DNA from: Peribacillus cavernae
Lineage (GTDB): Bacteria > Bacillota > Bacilli > Bacillales > DSM-1321
Direction of reading: 5' to 3'
NCBI RefSeq assembly: GCF_003989135.1
Contig: NZ_RYZZ01000031.1
Span: 1 to 42,352 of the forward strand
Length of the DNA: 42,352 nt
Under the pieces are notes generated by a model that searched no databases, was not told where the DNA came from, and saw only the letters and a program-made list of their open reading frames with translations. Position 1 is the stretch's first letter. The number at the start of each line of letters is the position of its first letter. Below, one piece after another: positions 1 through 8,127 of the stretch. The translations under genes and the position numbers were made by a program.

Positions 1-35
1 GATCGTCGGCAGCGTCAGATGTGTATAAGAGACAG
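1..35. other. Nextera adapter (sequencing artefact)
   Basis: Bases 3-35 match the Nextera Read 1 oligo, ending in the Tn5 mosaic end AGATGTGTATAAGAGACAG (17-35). The same 35 bases occur inverted at 42316-42350, so the contig is framed by untrimmed adapter. This is not genomic sequence. Confidence 0.97.
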
Positions 36-124
36 GGAGCAAGCTCCCGAAAATTCGCTCGACTTGCATGTATTAGGCACGCCGCCAGCGTTCGTCCTGA
101 GCCAGGATCAAACTCTCCGAAGAA
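36..124 (-). rRNA. 16S rRNA, 5' end only (partial)
   Basis: On the minus strand this reads GAGTTTGATCCTGGCTCAG, then the universal 16S opening through the V1 stem, and is cut by the adapter after about 89 bases. The 5' end near 124 is set by analogy with Bacillus 16S. It lies about 97 bases downstream of tRNA-Gly in the same direction, so the tRNA cluster probably leads into this rRNA operon. Confidence 0.95.
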
Positions 125-203
125 ATGTCTGACTTGCTCATTACAATTTTTTGAAGTGTTTGCTCACTTTTAAAATTAACGTTGGCGCTTTGTTTTGTTC
201 AGT

Positions 204-215
204 TTTCAAAGAGCA
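204..215 (-). promoter_or_regulatory. boxA-like rRNA antitermination site
   Basis: The minus strand reads TGCTCTTTGAAA between tRNA-Gly and 16S, the boxA type found in Bacillus rRNA leaders. The 125-220 spacer shows no clear promoter, which fits transcription arriving from the tRNA genes. Confidence 0.6.
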
Positions 216-220
216 ATAGT

Positions 221-294
221 TGGAGCGGGTGATGAGAATCGAACTCACGACATCAGCTTGGAAGGCTGAGGTTTTACCATTAAACTACACCCGC
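221..294 (-). tRNA. tRNA-Gly (TCC)
   Basis: Full cloverleaf of 74 nt with anticodon loop CTTCCAA, T-loop GTTCGATTC and encoded CCA. Last tRNA of the cluster before 16S. Confidence 0.96.
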
Positions 295-327
295 ATTATA
301 TTATCTCATAAGAAGTAATGAAAGGGA

Positions 328-404
328 TGGTCGGGAAGACAGGATTCGAACCTGCGACCCCTTGGTCCCAAACCAAGTGCTCTACCAAGCTGAGCTACTT
401 CCCG
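328..404 (-). tRNA. tRNA-Pro (TGG)
   Basis: 77 nt with anticodon loop TTTGGGA, acceptor CGGGAAG/CTTCCCG and encoded CCA. Confidence 0.96.
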
Positions 405-413
405 AGTTAGATG

Positions 414-508
414 TTTGAGGTCGGATGCTAGAGGTCAGAGATTTTCGTATTGCTTCGCAGCAAATGCTTTCATCTCACTTTTGACTTCCGATTTCTCACT
501 TCTAAAAT
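414..508. repeat. Palindromic tRNA-spacer repeat, copy A
   Basis: Spacer between tRNA-Pro and tRNA-Arg. It shares GGTCAGAGATTT and the 3' block GACTTCCGATTTCTCACTTC with the spacer at 829-914. The two blocks are roughly complementary to each other, so each copy can fold as an imperfect hairpin. Confidence 0.7.
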
Positions 509-585
<77 letters not shown>

Positions 586-597
586 ATAAATTCTTTT

Positions 598-684
<87 letters not shown>

Positions 685-740
685 GAAAGCGACAATCATA
701 ATTATATTCCATTATTCGCTTGAAATCAACAGGAAATAAA

Positions 741-825
741 TGGTGCGGGTGAAGGGACTTGAACCCCCACGCCTTGCGGCGCCAGATCCTAAGTCTGGTG
801 CGTCTGCCAATTCCGCCACACCCGC
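741..825 (-). tRNA. tRNA-Leu (TAG)
   Basis: 85 nt class II tRNA with anticodon loop CTTAGGA, long variable arm and encoded CCA. Confidence 0.96.
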
Positions 826-828
826 AAG

Positions 829-914
829 TATAAGATGTCAAAGGTCAGAGATTTAAGCAATTCCTTCAAAGAAATCAAGCTTTCAATCTGACTTCCGATT
901 TCTCACTTCTAAAA
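829..914. repeat. Palindromic tRNA-spacer repeat, copy B
   Basis: Second copy of the spacer element at 414-508. The 5' GGTCAGAGATTT block and the 3' GACTTCCGATTTCTCACTTC block are conserved; the loop between them differs. Confidence 0.7.
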
Positions 915-990
915 TGGTGAGCCATGAAGGACTCGAACCTTCGACCCTCTGATTAAAAGTCAGATGCTCTACCAACTGAGCTAATGGCTC
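915..990 (-). tRNA. tRNA-Lys (TTT)
   Basis: 76 nt with anticodon loop CTTTTAA, acceptor GAGCCAT and encoded CCA. Confidence 0.96.
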
Positions 991-995
991 GCAAA

Positions 996-1070
996 TGGCT
1001 GGGCTAGATGGATTTGAACCAACGCATGACGGAGTCAAAGTCCGTTGCCTTACCGCTTGGCTATAGCCCA
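996..1070 (-). tRNA. tRNA-Gln (TTG)
   Basis: 75 nt with anticodon loop CTTTGAC, acceptor TGGGCTA and encoded CCA. Confidence 0.96.
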
Positions 1071-1143
1071 ATATTTAAAGTAACACAGACATATATTATA
1101 TCATTAATCATAACTTTTATGCAAGCATTTTATAACTTTTTTA

Positions 1144-1219
1144 TGGCGGTCCCGACGGGAATCGAACCCGCGATCTCCTGCGTGACAGGCAGGCATGTTA
1201 ACCGCTACACCACGGGACC
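1144..1219 (-). tRNA. tRNA-Asp (GTC)
   Basis: 76 nt with anticodon loop CTGTCAC, acceptor GGTCCCG and encoded CCA. Confidence 0.96.
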
Positions 1220-1246
1220 AATGATAAAATGGCAAATAAATATAAT

Positions 1247-1362
1247 TCAAGCGAAAAGCATACTGATTTAAGCGAAATTTTCAATAATTAAGCGAAACCT
1301 CCATTAATTAAGCGAAAAAAATAATAATTAAGCGATCATTCGACCTATTTAAGCGAAACCCC
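1247..1362. repeat. ~20-bp phased intergenic repeat, TTAAGCGA form
   Basis: TTAAGCGA, or TCAAGCGA in the first copy, occurs six times with spacings of about 22, 20, 20, 20 and 21 bp; the bases between are A+T-rich and not conserved. It fills part of the unusually long tRNA-Asp to tRNA-Glu spacer. A reverse-complement cluster lies at 28755-28824. Confidence 0.8.
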
Positions 1363-1412
1363 AAATCTTTCTCCAGGCAACATGAAAGCAAGGTTCCTGA
1401 GCAAAAGAAAAG

Positions 1413-1484
1413 TGACCCGTACGGGATTCGAACCCGTGTTACCGCCGTGAAAGGGCGGTGTCTTAACCGCTTGACCAACGGGCC
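1413..1484 (-). tRNA. tRNA-Glu (TTC), CCA not encoded
   Basis: 72 nt with anticodon loop CTTTCAC and acceptor GGCCCGT/ACGGGTC. The discriminator A is followed by CTT rather than CCA, so the tail must be added after transcription. It is the only one of the eleven tRNA genes here without an encoded CCA. Confidence 0.94.
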
Positions 1485-1504
1485 CTGTGTAATAGTTTAG
1501 AAAC

Positions 1505-1595
1505 TGGCGGAGAAGGAGGGATTTGAACCCTCGCGCCGCTTGCGCGACCTACACCCTTAGCAGGGGCGCCTCTTCAGCCTCTTGAGTACTTCCCC
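1505..1595 (-). tRNA. tRNA-Ser (GCT)
   Basis: 91 nt class II tRNA with anticodon loop CTGCTAA, long variable arm and encoded CCA. Acceptor GGGGAAG pairs with CTTCTCC through one G-T pair. Confidence 0.95.
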
Positions 1596-1597
1596 AA

Positions 1598-1672
1598 TGG
1601 CTCCGCAGGTAGGACTCGAACCTACGACCGTTCGGTTAACAGCCGAATGCTCTACCACTGAGCTACTGCGGA
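1598..1672 (-). tRNA. tRNA-Asn (GTT)
   Basis: 75 nt with anticodon loop CTGTTAA and encoded CCA. First tRNA of the cluster, about 90 bases downstream of the predicted promoter. Confidence 0.96.
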
Positions 1673-1759
1673 ATAGTATGATTTGGTTCATTGATTCACT
1701 CTTGGCTATCATAATTCTTGTCACAAAACCGCATTGCAACTGTTTTGTCGACTCTTATG

Positions 1760-1788
1760 ATTATAATGAGGCTCTTATATAAAGTCAA
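1760..1788 (-). promoter_or_regulatory. Sigma-A promoter of the tRNA-rRNA operon
   Basis: On the minus strand TTGACT (1783-1788), a 17-base spacer and a perfect TATAAT (1760-1765) face the tRNA genes. Nothing else between tRNA-Asn and ydcK is as good. Confidence 0.8.
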
Positions 1789-1815
1789 GGCTCTTTTTCG
1801 CCTTTTATAATACCT

Positions 1816-2286
1816 TCATTTGAAAATAACCTCTTCCACTAGTTGTAGTTTCCCTTTGCATGTACCGCAAACATACCGAAACGTATTGATCCTTCTCTTC
1901 CTTGTGAAGATTCGGCTGCATCGACTGCATTGATACCGGCAAAGCTTTTTGTTTTTTCGTTGAGTTTCTTTAGAAAGCGGAGTACAAAATCTAGGGGCGC
2001 CAACCGCTTTTAAAAGTTGGCGAAAATCCGCATCCCTGTGCTGGTAACCGCGTTTTTCGAGATGGAGATGGTAATGGCAAAGCTCATGTTTAATAATACC
2101 GGCCAGATCCTCCAGCCCTTGTTCGTCAAAATACTTCTTATTGATTTCAATGTTATGGGAATGCAAAAGATAACGGCCGCCGGTAGTCCGAAGGCGAGGA
2201 TTGAATGACGCTTTGTGATGGAAGCTTTTCGAAAAATATTTTAACGATATATTTTCCACCAAAGCTTGAAGCTCCACATTGTCCAT
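1816..2286 (-). CDS. ydcK: SprT-like zinc metalloprotease family protein YdcK
   Basis: 156 aa SprT-like protein. The zinc-binding motif HELCH (residues ~71-75, in [12 protein letters not shown]) matches the SprT HExxH signature. A C-terminal zinc ribbon has two Cys-x2-Cys pairs (CSRC and CGTC). The ATG at 2286 is chosen over an in-frame start 48 bases upstream because GGGAGG lies about 9 bases before it and the resulting N-terminus MDNVELQ resembles B. subtilis YdcK. Its position next to cmpA and tex also agrees. SprT relatives act on protein-DNA crosslinks, but the substrate of YdcK is not known to me. Divergent from cmpA. Confidence 0.9.
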   Translation of the reverse strand: MDNVELQALVENISLKYFSKSFHHKASFNPRLRTTGGRYLLHSHNIEINKKYFDEQGLEDLAGIIKHELCHYHLHLEKRGYQHRDADFRQLLKAVGAPRFCTPLSKETQRKNKKLCRYQCSRCSRIFTRKRRINTFRYVCGTCKGKLQLVEEVIFK

Positions 2287-2368
2287 AATAATCGCCTCCC
2301 ATTTTGGAACATGACAACCCATTATAACATACAAATAATTAAACTTCGGTATTTCGAGGAGGTTAGCA

Positions 2369-2488
2369 ATGCCTAACTGGTTTCAAAATCAAATAAGGAA
2401 AGCCTTTTTAGAAAAGGACCGTTATCAGATTAAAATGCTTAATCAGTGCTGGTTTTTTTATATGAAAAGAGAGAGCCTCGATTTATAA
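2369..2488 (+). CDS. cmpA: Cortex morphogenetic protein CmpA
   Basis: 39-residue protein beginning [20 protein letters not shown] and containing [10 protein letters not shown], closely like B. subtilis CmpA (37 aa). CmpA is made in the mother cell and takes part in quality control of the spore envelope by helping ClpXP degrade the coat ATPase SpoIVA when assembly fails. The start has a strong site GAGGAGG 6 bases upstream. The gene sits between ydcK and tex and ends just before a terminator. It marks the organism as a spore former. Confidence 0.92.
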   Translation: MPNWFQNQIRKAFLEKDRYQIKMLNQCWFFYMKRESLDL

Positions 2489-2500
2489 AGCCTTACGCAT

Positions 2501-2543
2501 AAAAACACCCTCCTACGATAAACACGCAAGGAAGGTGTTTTTT
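2501..2543. terminator. Bidirectional terminator between cmpA and tex
   Basis: AAAACACCCTCCT pairs with AAGGAAGGTGTTTT around a short loop, with T-runs on both strands; it serves the convergent cmpA and tex genes. Confidence 0.85.
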
Positions 2544-2554
2544 CAACATTGCTA

Positions 2555-4741
2555 TTATGAGCTTTGCTTTTCCGGAGGAAGCATGGTTAAGGAGACCCGT
2601 TGCTTTTGAATATCGATTCCCTCTACCCAGACAGTAACTACATCGCCAACTGAAACTACATCAAGCGGATGCTTCACAAAACGGCTGCTGAGCTTGGAGA
2701 TATGCACAAGCCCATCCTGTTTTACGCCAATGTCTACAAAAGCGCCAAAATCGACTACGTTTCTTACAGTTCCCTGTAGTTCCATACCAGCTTTCAAGTC
2801 TTCTAATTTCAACACATCTTGCTTTAATAGCGGCTTGGGAAGCTCATCACGCAAATCCCTTCCAGGCTTCATCAAGGCATCCATGATATCCTTTAATGTT
2901 AACTCTCCGACATTCAGTTCTCGCGCAGCTTCTGCAACTTGTAGGTTTTCCAGTTCTTTATTAAGGGACTCACTGCCAAGGTCACCTGATGTGTAACCCA
3001 TCTTTTTTAAAAGTTTGTTCACAGCAGAGTAATTCTCCGGATGTATCGACGTTTGATCCAATGGTTCTTCACCGTCGATAATACGCAGGAATCCAATGCA
3101 TTGCTCATAAGTCTTTGCACCTAATCTCGGAATTCCTTTCAGATTTTTCCGGCTTATGAATTTCCCTTCCTCTTCACGCTTCTTAATGATGTTCTGTGCA
3201 ACCGACTTGGATAAACCCGCTACATACTGAAGCAAAGATGCCGATGCTGTATTTACATTGACTCCTACCCGATTTACAGCTGTTTCGACCACGAACGAAA
3301 GTGATTCAGATAATTTCTTTTGCGATACATCATGCTGATATTGGCCGACGCCAACAGATTTAGGATCAATTTTGACAAGCTCAGCCAATGGGTCCTGAAG
3401 GCGTCTGCCAATCGAAACAGCACTTCTTTCTTCTACCTGAAGATCAGGAAACTCCTCACGAGCGATGTCAGAGGCTGAGTAAACACTCGCTCCCGCTTCA
3501 TTCACGATGATATAAAATACAGGAGCGCCCAGTTCTTTCAACGTTTCTGCAACAAATTGTTCCGTCTCACGGGATGCGGTTCCGTTCCCTATCGCAACTA
3601 TTTCAACTGCGTGTTCTTTTAATAAAGTAATCACCTTTTCACGCGCGGCTTGCTTTTTAGCAACAGGCGGATGAGGATAAATAACACTGATGTGAAGCAC
3701 TTTCCCTGTCTCATCAATGATTGCCAGCTTACAGCCCGTTCGGTAGGCCGGATCCACTGCAAGTACTACTTTACCTTTTAGAGGCGGCTGAAGCAGTAAA
3801 TTTCGCAGGTTCTCGGAAAAAATATGTATGGCCTGATCTTCTGCTTTTTCCGTAAGTTCTTTTCTTAGCTCCCTTTCGATCGAAGGCATGATCAAACGTT
3901 TAAAACTATCTTCAATGACCTCTTTTACGTTCTGAACAACTGCTGAGGAGGGATCTTTGATAATCTCTTTCTCTAGATGATTCAATATGAACGCTGTATT
4001 CGGGACTATCGATATGCGCAGTACATCTTCCTTTTCGCCTCTATTTAAAGCCAAAACACGGTGTGGGACGATCTTTTGGACAGGCTCTTCATATTCATAA
4101 TACATTTCAAATATGTTTTTATCGTCTTTGTCTTCATCCTTGACGTGCGAAATGATCTGGCCTTTTTTAGAGATTTCGGCGCGAATCCATTTTCTAAGTG
4201 CCGCGTCGTCCGAAATTTGTTCTGCAACAATATCCTTTGCCCCGGAAATGGCATCTTCAGCTGTAAGAACTTCTTTCTCTTCTGATATAAATTCACTGGC
4301 TTTTTCTTCATGGCTTTCATACTTCGGAAAAGACATCATCCATTCTGCAAGGGGCTCAAGACCTTTCTCTTTGGCAACTGTGGCCTTTGTTCTTCTTTTC
4401 TGTTTATAAGGCCGGTATACATCTTCTATTTCCTGAAGCCTTTCTGCTCTTTCGATCTGGAGCTTCAATTCCGGTGTCAGTTTATCCTGTTCCTCAATTA
4501 GACGGATTACTTCTTCTTTGCGTTTATCAAGACTCTCTAAATAATTCCACCTCTCCATAATTGAACGGATTTGCACTTCATCCAGTGAACCTGTTAGTTC
4601 CTTTCGATAACGCGCGATAAACGGGACAGTGTTTCCCTCCTGGAGTAAATGAATCACACTCTGGACCTGGTTTCTTTTTAATGTCAATTCATCTGCCACA
4701 ATATTGACAAGCGACTTTGCCTTATCTTCAACTGATATCAA
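2555..4741 (-). CDS. tex: Tex family RNA-binding transcription accessory protein
   Basis: 728 aa, the full length of Tex/YdcI proteins. Order seen: N-terminal helical Tex domain; YqgF/RNase H-like fold beginning near VVLAVDPAYRTGCK (~residue 330); helix-hairpin-helix region around VNTASASLLQYVAGLS; C-terminal S1 RNA-binding domain (GMELQGTVRNVVDFGAFVDI, residues ~650-720). The start is a TTG with GGAGG seven bases upstream and no nearby ATG. The family binds RNA and affects transcription; its precise role in Bacillus is unsettled. It reads towards the cmpA terminator and is separated from rsbX by a terminator. Confidence 0.96.
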   Translation of the reverse strand: MISVEDKAKSLVNIVADELTLKRNQVQSVIHLLQEGNTVPFIARYRKELTGSLDEVQIRSIMERWNYLESLDKRKEEVIRLIEEQDKLTPELKLQIERAERLQEIEDVYRPYKQKRRTKATVAKEKGLEPLAEWMMSFPKYESHEEKASEFISEEKEVLTAEDAISGAKDIVAEQISDDAALRKWIRAEISKKGQIISHVKDEDKDDKNIFEMYYEYEEPVQKIVPHRVLALNRGEKEDVLRISIVPNTAFILNHLEKEIIKDPSSAVVQNVKEVIEDSFKRLIMPSIERELRKELTEKAEDQAIHIFSENLRNLLLQPPLKGKVVLAVDPAYRTGCKLAIIDETGKVLHISVIYPHPPVAKKQAAREKVITLLKEHAVEIVAIGNGTASRETEQFVAETLKELGAPVFYIIVNEAGASVYSASDIAREEFPDLQVEERSAVSIGRRLQDPLAELVKIDPKSVGVGQYQHDVSQKKLSESLSFVVETAVNRVGVNVNTASASLLQYVAGLSKSVAQNIIKKREEEGKFISRKNLKGIPRLGAKTYEQCIGFLRIIDGEEPLDQTSIHPENYSAVNKLLKKMGYTSGDLGSESLNKELENLQVAEAARELNVGELTLKDIMDALMKPGRDLRDELPKPLLKQDVLKLEDLKAGMELQGTVRNVVDFGAFVDIGVKQDGLVHISKLSSRFVKHPLDVVSVGDVVTVWVEGIDIQKQRVSLTMLPPEKQSS

Positions 4742-4847
4742 TTTATTTCCTCCAAGCTATTATTTCAATGATTACAGTCTACCAAATTAGACATGAGGAA
4801 GCCATTCCACAGTAGCCAAACAGACATCCGATAATGTTAATTCAAAA

Positions 4848-4886
4848 CAAAAAAGCTTACTTTTCATACGTTATGAAAGTAAGCTT
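4848..4886 (-). terminator. Terminator of the sigB operon, overlapping rsbX
   Basis: The arms AAGCTTACTTT and AAAGTAAGCTT form a strong hairpin followed on the minus strand by a T-run. The upstream arm lies inside the last codons of rsbX, including its Ser-Leu-Leu-Ser end. Confidence 0.85.
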
Positions 4887-5479
4887 CCTAATATAAAGGT
4901 CGTATCGTCAGATTGATTGGTATTATTCTGTAAAATCTTACGAGCATTTTGTTCCAGAGAAGCATACGTTTTTAAAATGGAAGTGGCTCCTTGTAGCTGC
5001 AGCCCATCTGAATGAAGGAAAAATTTTGCATATGGCTCGTATTTAAACCTCTGGGTGTGATACTTTTGGCTTCTGCCGGATAAATACCCGGTTACCGGCA
5101 ACGGATATATCAGCTTATCCGATTCTGGATTGTATAAAAAAAACCGGATATTCCCTACCGAGCTGTATATAAACTCCTTCGTATCATAGTAAAGCTTTAA
5201 TATGGAAACCGCCGCTCCCCTTTTATGGACAAGGACTTCATTGCAAAGGGACATTATTGTTTTTACATCTTTATCTTGATGATTCTTCACAATCTGCGTT
5301 ACAGCCGAAGAAGATTCATAAGCAAATTTCCCGCTTCCTAATCCATCCGCCAGTACGCATAGGAAATAGTCATTTGTGTTTAGAAAAAAGTAATCGTCCC
5401 CGCAATAGGGCATTCCATTCTTTGAAGATTGAGATGCAAGGATCTCAATCTTTTCATCCCGCAAAACTTCTTTAATCAT
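4871..5479 (-). CDS. rsbX: RsbX, PP2C-type serine phosphatase of the stressosome
   Basis: 202 aa, like the 199-aa B. subtilis protein. A compact PP2C fold is seen: metal-binding ADGLGSG near residue 45 and the closing SDDTTFI near the C-terminus. RsbX dephosphorylates RsbS-P and RsbR-P, resetting the stressosome after stress. The start ATG overlaps the sigB stop by 4 bases (ATGA), so translation is coupled. Last gene of the operon. Confidence 0.95.
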   Translation of the reverse strand: MIKEVLRDEKIEILASQSSKNGMPYCGDDYFFLNTNDYFLCVLADGLGSGKFAYESSSAVTQIVKNHQDKDVKTIMSLCNEVLVHKRGAAVSILKLYYDTKEFIYSSVGNIRFFLYNPESDKLIYPLPVTGYLSGRSQKYHTQRFKYEPYAKFFLHSDGLQLQGATSILKTYASLEQNARKILQNNTNQSDDTTFILGSLLS

Positions 5480-6267
5480 TGGACAAACTCCGTACTGTTT
5501 TCCGCACTAATCGCTTCCTGCAGCTTTTTGATCGCCCTGCGCTGAAGACGTGAGACATGCATTTGGGAAATCCCAAGATGCTCACCTGCTTCTTTTTGGC
5601 TTAAGTTTTCAATGTACGTATACTGGATAATTTTCTTTTCTCTATCACTCAACACATGCAAGACTTTTTCTAAAACGAGACGCTGATTCACTTTTTCAAA
5701 GCCTTCGTCAACATTGCCGAAAATATCCAGCAAAGTAACCGTTCCGCCGTCAGAGTCCGCTTCAATGGAATGATCGACGGATAGTGCCTGATAGCTTTTG
5801 CCCATTTCCATCGCTTCCAAAACTTCCTCTTCTGCCACTTCTAAATGAAGGGCAATTTCATCAATTCTTGGTGAACGATGGAGGGTGGTGGTAAGTTCCT
5901 CAACAGTCGCTTTTATCTTGGGGCCAAGTTCCTTAATTCTTCTCGGAACATGGACACTCCAGGTTTTATCCCTTAAAAATCTTTTTATTTCACCAATAAT
6001 GGTCGGTACCGCAAACGCTTCAAAGCTTTTCCCGAAAGATTCATCATATCTGCGGATCGCTCCTAATAGGCCTATCATCCCTACTTGAATAATATCCTCC
6101 TGGTAGGATCTCCCCTTTGAGTATTTTCTTGAAATCGTTTCGACCAAACTTCGATAATGAACGACCAATTGGTGTTGAGCTTCATCATCCTGGTGAAGCT
6201 GATAAGCTTTTATCCATTTATTAACTTGTTCTCTCGCTGCTTGATTAGGTTGAGAGTGTTTTTGCAT
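5476..6267 (-). CDS. sigB: RNA polymerase general stress sigma factor SigB
   Basis: 263 aa. Region 2 holds QVGMIGLLGAIRRYD and SFEAFAVPTIIGEIKRFLRD; region 3 holds SVHVPRRIKELGP; region 4 is an HTH ending LGISQMHVSRLQRRAIKKL. These are almost identical to B. subtilis SigB. It directs the general stress regulon and is held inactive by RsbW. Overlaps rsbW by 23 bases and rsbX by 4. Confidence 0.98.
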   Translation of the reverse strand: MQKHSQPNQAAREQVNKWIKAYQLHQDDEAQHQLVVHYRSLVETISRKYSKGRSYQEDIIQVGMIGLLGAIRRYDESFGKSFEAFAVPTIIGEIKRFLRDKTWSVHVPRRIKELGPKIKATVEELTTTLHRSPRIDEIALHLEVAEEEVLEAMEMGKSYQALSVDHSIEADSDGGTVTLLDIFGNVDEGFEKVNQRLVLEKVLHVLSDREKKIIQYTYIENLSQKEAGEHLGISQMHVSRLQRRAIKKLQEAISAENSTEFVQ

Positions 6268-6718
6268 CCATCTCCACCTGCTCTCCTTCTAAAAACTTAG
6301 TCATAAATACTGTAACCCCCTCATTTTGATGAATCTTCACATCATCCATAAGGGTATCGATGAGATAAAGGCCCAGGCCTCCTTCTCTTAAGAATTCGAC
6401 GTTTTGGCCGTTTTCATATCGTCCAAGCCCCTGGCGGACCTCATCGAAATTACAGCTTTTACCACTATCCGACACCATCACTTCAAGCCGATCCTCATAT
6501 AACCCAAAGCCTATTTTCACTTCGCCTTTATCATCTTCCCTGTATGCATGTTGTACTGCATTTGTACAAGCCTCGCTGGCCGCAATTTTCAAATCCTCTA
6601 TTTCATCATAAGAAAAGCCTAGACGGCTTGCGATACCGGACAGTGTTAAACGGATGACTCCAATAAAATCAGTCTTTGCAGGTATCTTCACTTCGATGTA
6701 ATCGTATGATTGATTCAT
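6245..6718 (-). CDS. rsbW: Anti-sigma-B factor and serine kinase RsbW
   Basis: 157 aa GHKL-fold kinase: N-box ASEACTNAVQHAY (~residues 47-59), G1 box VSDSGKS and G2 box GGLGLYLIDTLMDD. RsbW binds SigB and phosphorylates RsbV on serine. The GGGTGGG site before its ATG lies in the end of rsbV, and the start overlaps the rsbV stop by 4 bases, which helps keep partners in balance. Confidence 0.97.
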   Translation of the reverse strand: MNQSYDYIEVKIPAKTDFIGVIRLTLSGIASRLGFSYDEIEDLKIAASEACTNAVQHAYREDDKGEVKIGFGLYEDRLEVMVSDSGKSCNFDEVRQGLGRYENGQNVEFLREGGLGLYLIDTLMDDVKIHQNEGVTVFMTKFLEGEQVEMDAKTLST

Positions 6719-7047
6719 TTTAACCCACCCTCTGCATCACTATTAATGTCAATAATCTCCGCAAGCCCGGTTATATCAAATAAACGGCGCAAACGTTCTG
6801 ACAAACCTACAAGCCTGAACTCTCCATTATGGGAACGCACACTCTTAAACAAACCTACAAATACCCCCAGGCCGGTGCTATCCATATAGGATACATCCGA
6901 TAGATCCACTACCATGGAGATGTTCTCCTGTTCTGATAATGGAAATAATGTCTCACGGAGCTTTGGAGCCGTATAGGCATCAATCTCCCCTTTTACCTGG
7001 ATTTCAACTCTTGAATTTATGTCTTGTACATCAATAGTAATATTCAT
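6715..7047 (-). CDS. rsbV: Anti-anti-sigma factor RsbV
   Basis: 110 aa STAS-domain protein. The phosphorylation-site motif VSYMDSTGLGVFVG is intact; its serine corresponds to Ser56 of B. subtilis RsbV. Unphosphorylated RsbV captures RsbW and frees SigB. The ATG at 7047 is preferred over a TTG directly before it, with AAGGGTGGG upstream. First gene downstream of the sigma-B promoter. Confidence 0.96.
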   Translation of the reverse strand: MNITIDVQDINSRVEIQVKGEIDAYTAPKLRETLFPLSEQENISMVVDLSDVSYMDSTGLGVFVGLFKSVRSHNGEFRLVGLSERLRRLFDITGLAEIIDINSDAEGGLK

Positions 7048-7086
7048 CAAATTGACCCACCCTTACTCTTTTCAGTTCCTTACCTT

Positions 7087-7111
7087 TTACCCAAAAGTTT
7101 GACCTTTAAAC
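7087..7111 (-). promoter_or_regulatory. Sigma-B promoter for rsbV-rsbW-sigB-rsbX
   Basis: The minus strand reads GTTTAA (7106-7111), 13 bases, then GGGTAA (7087-7092), a close match to the sigma-B consensus GTTTAA-N12-15-GGGWAW. It lies just upstream of rsbV as in B. subtilis, giving autocatalytic control. The -35 overlaps the rsbU stop codon. Confidence 0.88.
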
Positions 7112-8116
7112 ATTTCTTTTTATCAGGATCAATGTAAAGTCATCACGCAATTGAAAATGCTGAAGTTTCTCCAGCTGTTTATAAATATTATTTACAATTT
7201 CCTGTGCTTTTAAGTGGATATTTTTTTGGATATATTCGATCAATGTTTCCCTCTCAATGAATCCTTCGTCCGTCCGGCATTCTGTAACCCCATCAGACAG
7301 AAGGATAATCATATCCCCGGGCTCCACACTTTTTTCGTATTGTTTATATTTCGTTTTCTTTTCGACTCCCAGCAATAGTCCTTTAGCGTCCATATCCTTG
7401 AATTCTCCGGTAGCAGCCTCATAATAAAACCCCGGTTCATGGCCGGCCGAAGCATATGAAAAGACGTGGTTATGAGGATTGTAAAGGCCGTAGAACATAG
7501 TGATAAACATGCTTGGATCCACATTGTGTTCAACTACCCGGTTCAAGTTTTCGAGAACACTGCTCGGCGCATGGCGATGTTCCGGCAGGCTGTCCATTGC
7601 ATATTTAATCATAGACATGCATAGTGCAGCTGGGATGCCCTTTCCAATAACATCAGCGATGCCGATTCCCATACACTCATTTTCATCCTGCACGAAGTGG
7701 TAATAATCGCCGTTCATTTGTTTAGCCGGTACACTGATAGCTCCGATTTCCAGGCCATCCACATCCGGAATGTCTGTATCTAAGAGGGTATGCTGGACAT
7801 TTGCAGCTATTTCTATTTCAGACTTTAACTCTTGCTGTTGATGCCGCAAACTCTGAAGCTCCCTGTAGGCAATTCCATACCCCATCATTACTTCAAGGAG
7901 AAAATCGAGAGAATGGAATACCTTGTCAGTTGTATCCGGACAAATTTCCATTAAGATGCTTTTATGGAGGCTGATGATTTCTTCTGGCGATATTTTATCT
8001 TCTATCGTTTTTCGACTGATCTTTTGTCCACTGTACAATGCTTGCTCCGTCTGATCTTTCAAATACGTTGAGAGAGCTTCACGGTACCGTTCCTCCATGT
8101 TCTCTCTAATCTCCAT
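7106..8116 (-). CDS. rsbU: PP2C phosphatase RsbU, activator of SigB
   Basis: 336 aa (B. subtilis: 335). The N-terminal ~80 residues form the RsbT-binding domain; the PP2C/SpoIIE-like catalytic part includes PAKQMNGDYYHF, IADVIGKGIPAALCMS, ASAGHEPGFYY and LLSDGVTE with metal-binding aspartates. It dephosphorylates RsbV-P when bound by RsbT under environmental stress. The ATG at 8116, five to six bases after GGGGGAG, is chosen over an in-frame ATG 24 bases upstream, giving the family's normal length. Confidence 0.96.
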   Translation of the reverse strand: MEIRENMEERYREALSTYLKDQTEQALYSGQKISRKTIEDKISPEEIISLHKSILMEICPDTTDKVFHSLDFLLEVMMGYGIAYRELQSLRHQQQELKSEIEIAANVQHTLLDTDIPDVDGLEIGAISVPAKQMNGDYYHFVQDENECMGIGIADVIGKGIPAALCMSMIKYAMDSLPEHRHAPSSVLENLNRVVEHNVDPSMFITMFYGLYNPHNHVFSYASAGHEPGFYYEAATGEFKDMDAKGLLLGVEKKTKYKQYEKSVEPGDMIILLSDGVTECRTDEGFIERETLIEYIQKNIHLKAQEIVNNIYKQLEKLQHFQLRDDFTLILIKRNV

Positions 8117-8127
8117 TCTTTCTCCCC

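Noticed and set aside
1..35. Terminal inverted repeats of a linear replicon or transposon
   Set aside because: They are exact Nextera adapter.
1247..1362. Short regular repeats as a CRISPR array
   Set aside because: Repeat core is only 8 bases, spacers ~12 bases, no cas genes.
4045..4501. Antisense and shifted frames inside tex
   Set aside because: tex is intact and conserved through this part; these are shadows.
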